DNA of 64,000 bases, taken from positions 186,001 to 250,000 of the forward strand of contig VXAY01002201.1 in NCBI GenBank assembly GCA_013399855.1, written 5' to 3'. The stretch is from Oxyruncus cristatus (lineage: Eukaryota > Chordata > Aves > Passeriformes > Cotingidae). This document shows, in pieces, positions 62,030-64,000 of the stretch. Within the stretch, counting starts at the first letter, position 1. Every line of letters begins with the position of its first letter. A program made the position numbers and the translations under genes. The notes beneath the pieces were generated by a model. It worked only from the letters and a program-made list of their open reading frames with translations. It did no database searches and was not told the origin of the DNA.

Positions 62030-64000
62030 CTGAAAATATTCAAATCTGACATGTTACCTTAACTCATTTTAGAGAAAAGCAGCACATTACAACAGCTGAC
62101 CTGCTTGCCAATGACACTGCAGTACTATTCCTTCCTTAAGGGAAAAGGCAAATAACCACATTTGAAATAAATGGATACTTCATTTATCTGTTAGATACTA
62201 ACAGATACCTAACAGACAGATTAGATAATGCATCTTTAATAGACTACAGTTATGGTGGTGACATATACCACAAAGGGATAAAGAATTTTTAGGAGGATTA
62301 AAATATTCCCAAAATTACATACAGCAGATTATTCTTCCCTAAATAACATAAATACTTCTCTGCTATTTAGATAAACCGCTCTAGGGACACTTTTCAAAAC
62401 AATGCTTTTTAATAGCCTGTATTTATTTTGAATAGTCAGAATTTAAAAATAGGGATATTTTAAAGATAGTGAAATACAACTTCTGTGGTTATTCACAAGC
62501 ATTGTTTAAAGGACTGCTTTCAAGGAACTCAGTATTTACTGGGAATCATTAAGAAAATACTGGTACATCTCATTTCTAGACATCAAAATCACCATCTCTA
62601 CTGCATACATTACGGACAGAGTCTCAGTGGCTTTCCACAGTCACCTATAACTGCTGAAAGCAAGCTTTTACATCTGGGGTTGCAACTTCCAAATCCTTCT
62701 CTGTAGCAAATGAAAGGTTTTCCTCCATTTTCATTAAATAAGAATAATAAAAAAGCCCCTATAGAAATAGAATGTCAAAATAATCCTCCTGAAATCTCCT
62801 AAACATGACAGTGCAGATTGTATCACCCTTCCCAACCCCACACTTCAGTTTATTTTACTAACAAAGGTATGTTACAGACAATATCTAACTCCTGCACATT
62901 TAGTCTTGATGGCAAGGCTTGACTAAAGATGAATAAAAACCTGGACATAATAGCAAAACTGAGCCAAATTCTACAGAGCAGTACTTGGTCACAGAAAACT
63001 TAGTTTTATTTGTGTGAAATGCCATTACCAGAAACTCACATGAAACCAGTTGTACTGGATAAATGCATCAGTTTTCAATTTAGTCACTGAAGTGTGTGTG
63101 ACTGACAGGAATCTTTCTTAGCATAAGAATAGCAAGACACAGCCAGGGCTCCAGTATTTATGTGTCATGGAAGGAAAGCACAGATCAGAATGGGACGTGG
63201 ATTCAGGCAGTGGAGGCTGTATTCCCACATCTACAGTTACTCTGTGTGATGTGGGTCAGATTAGGCTAGACTTACATTTCCAATTAGTAAATTAGTGCAA
63301 CAGGAACAGCTCACTAGACGGAAGTAGTTAATGTCAAGCCCCTGATGTCTGCACCATGCAGACAATTAAGACATTTTATTTCCCTGTAGATACGTCAATG
63401 TCCAGAAAGAACTGTCACCAGTACGTAAATGGTTAGCAGCGCTCTGCAGGATCAGCCACTTGTTCAGACCCTCTAAGACCCCATTAACAGCTGCAAACTG
63501 ATGTTAAGTAATACCTTCTTTATGTCTGAGTATTTTAAAATTGCTGAAGGAAAGGTGCTAATCCGTCCTGTTGTCACGCAAGCATGGTTATGTTTAATAT
63601 TACTCTATCTTCTTGTCATGGTTAAGTGGTGAGTAGGAACAAATGCGAATATTTGTAGTAAGATCATGGCTTTTTAAACATGTACACTCTCAAGAAAAAT
63701 CAACATGTACACGTTCAGACCATTTACATACAAGAATTACATCAAAAGGTCAGTTGGCTTTCTACTTCAGAGAAAACCTTCAGCAGGAAAAAGCTTTTGC
63801 ATCGTGTACATATACACAGATTGAAACAAATCACTCCCAAACAAAATCTCCACGCCAGACAAAGCTATGGTTTCAGAAGCTGATCTTATAATTGTGGGCT
63901 TTCAGCAAACTGAAGACAGTGAACGTATCCACAACACTGTTCTTGATCCTCCTGTATTTGGCTTTGTCCTGTCATCCATTATTTCAGCATCTGAACACAT
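62030..64000. other. unannotated noncoding stretch
   Basis: About 2 kb after the LTR without a recognised gene or repeat. Frames at 62485, 63643 and 63680 are short and lack domains. Confidence 0.5.

Noticed and set aside
1..64000. CRISPR arrays, bacterial operons, ribosome binding sites or phage genes
   Set aside because: No direct repeats with regular spacers and no operon-like gene packing. Repeat content is clearly that of a bird nuclear genome.

Overview
The window looks like nuclear DNA of a bird. The evidence is the repeat content: several 5'-truncated CR1 LINE copies ending in the CR1-specific (ATTCTATGA)n-type 3' terminus, two long terminal repeats of avian endogenous-retrovirus type, and degraded amniote MIR-like SINEs. 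By eye the sequence is AT-rich with no CpG-island-like stretch. I find no convincing protein-coding gene, tRNA, rRNA or CRISPR array. Open frames are short, mostly lack an ATG or a recognisable domain, and look like chance frames. The best reading is intergenic DNA or a very large intron; the species and locus cannot be read from the sequence.

Layout. 1.5-3.3 kb holds the most complex element: a minus-strand CR1 that keeps pieces of ORF1, the ORF2 endonuclease, the ORF2 linker, the ORF2 C-terminus and the 3' UTR, but lacks the reverse-transcriptase core. Further CR1 copies lie at 4.85 kb (a 62-base stub), 13.6-14.1 kb (the least decayed), 18.7 kb (very old), 41.3-41.6 kb and 59.35-59.64 kb. 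Solo-LTR-like elements lie at 16.13-16.58 kb (minus; TATA box, ATTAAA signal and matching ends) and 60.97-62.03 kb (plus; with about 47-base internal modules). MIR-like SINEs lie at 5.8, 11.5 and 20.2 kb, with weaker minus-strand candidates at 23.6, 34.85 and 35.6 kb. Other old repeats are at 26.2, 35.1 and 54.0 kb. Simple repeats and homopolymers are scattered throughout.

Between the repeats, two stretches (20.66-20.85 kb and 37.78-38.18 kb) are free of recognisable repeats and dense in homeodomain-, GATA- or POU-like motifs, so they are candidate conserved regulatory elements. A few places show well-matched acceptor and donor splice signals around short segments, including a possible 14-base microexon at 45.9 kb. 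These could be exons of a noncoding RNA or of alternative transcripts, but no transcript evidence is available here.

There is no gene set that works together. I did not find a previously undescribed biological system. The most notable items are the doubly deleted CR1, the two LTRs and the candidate regulatory and splice-signal segments.
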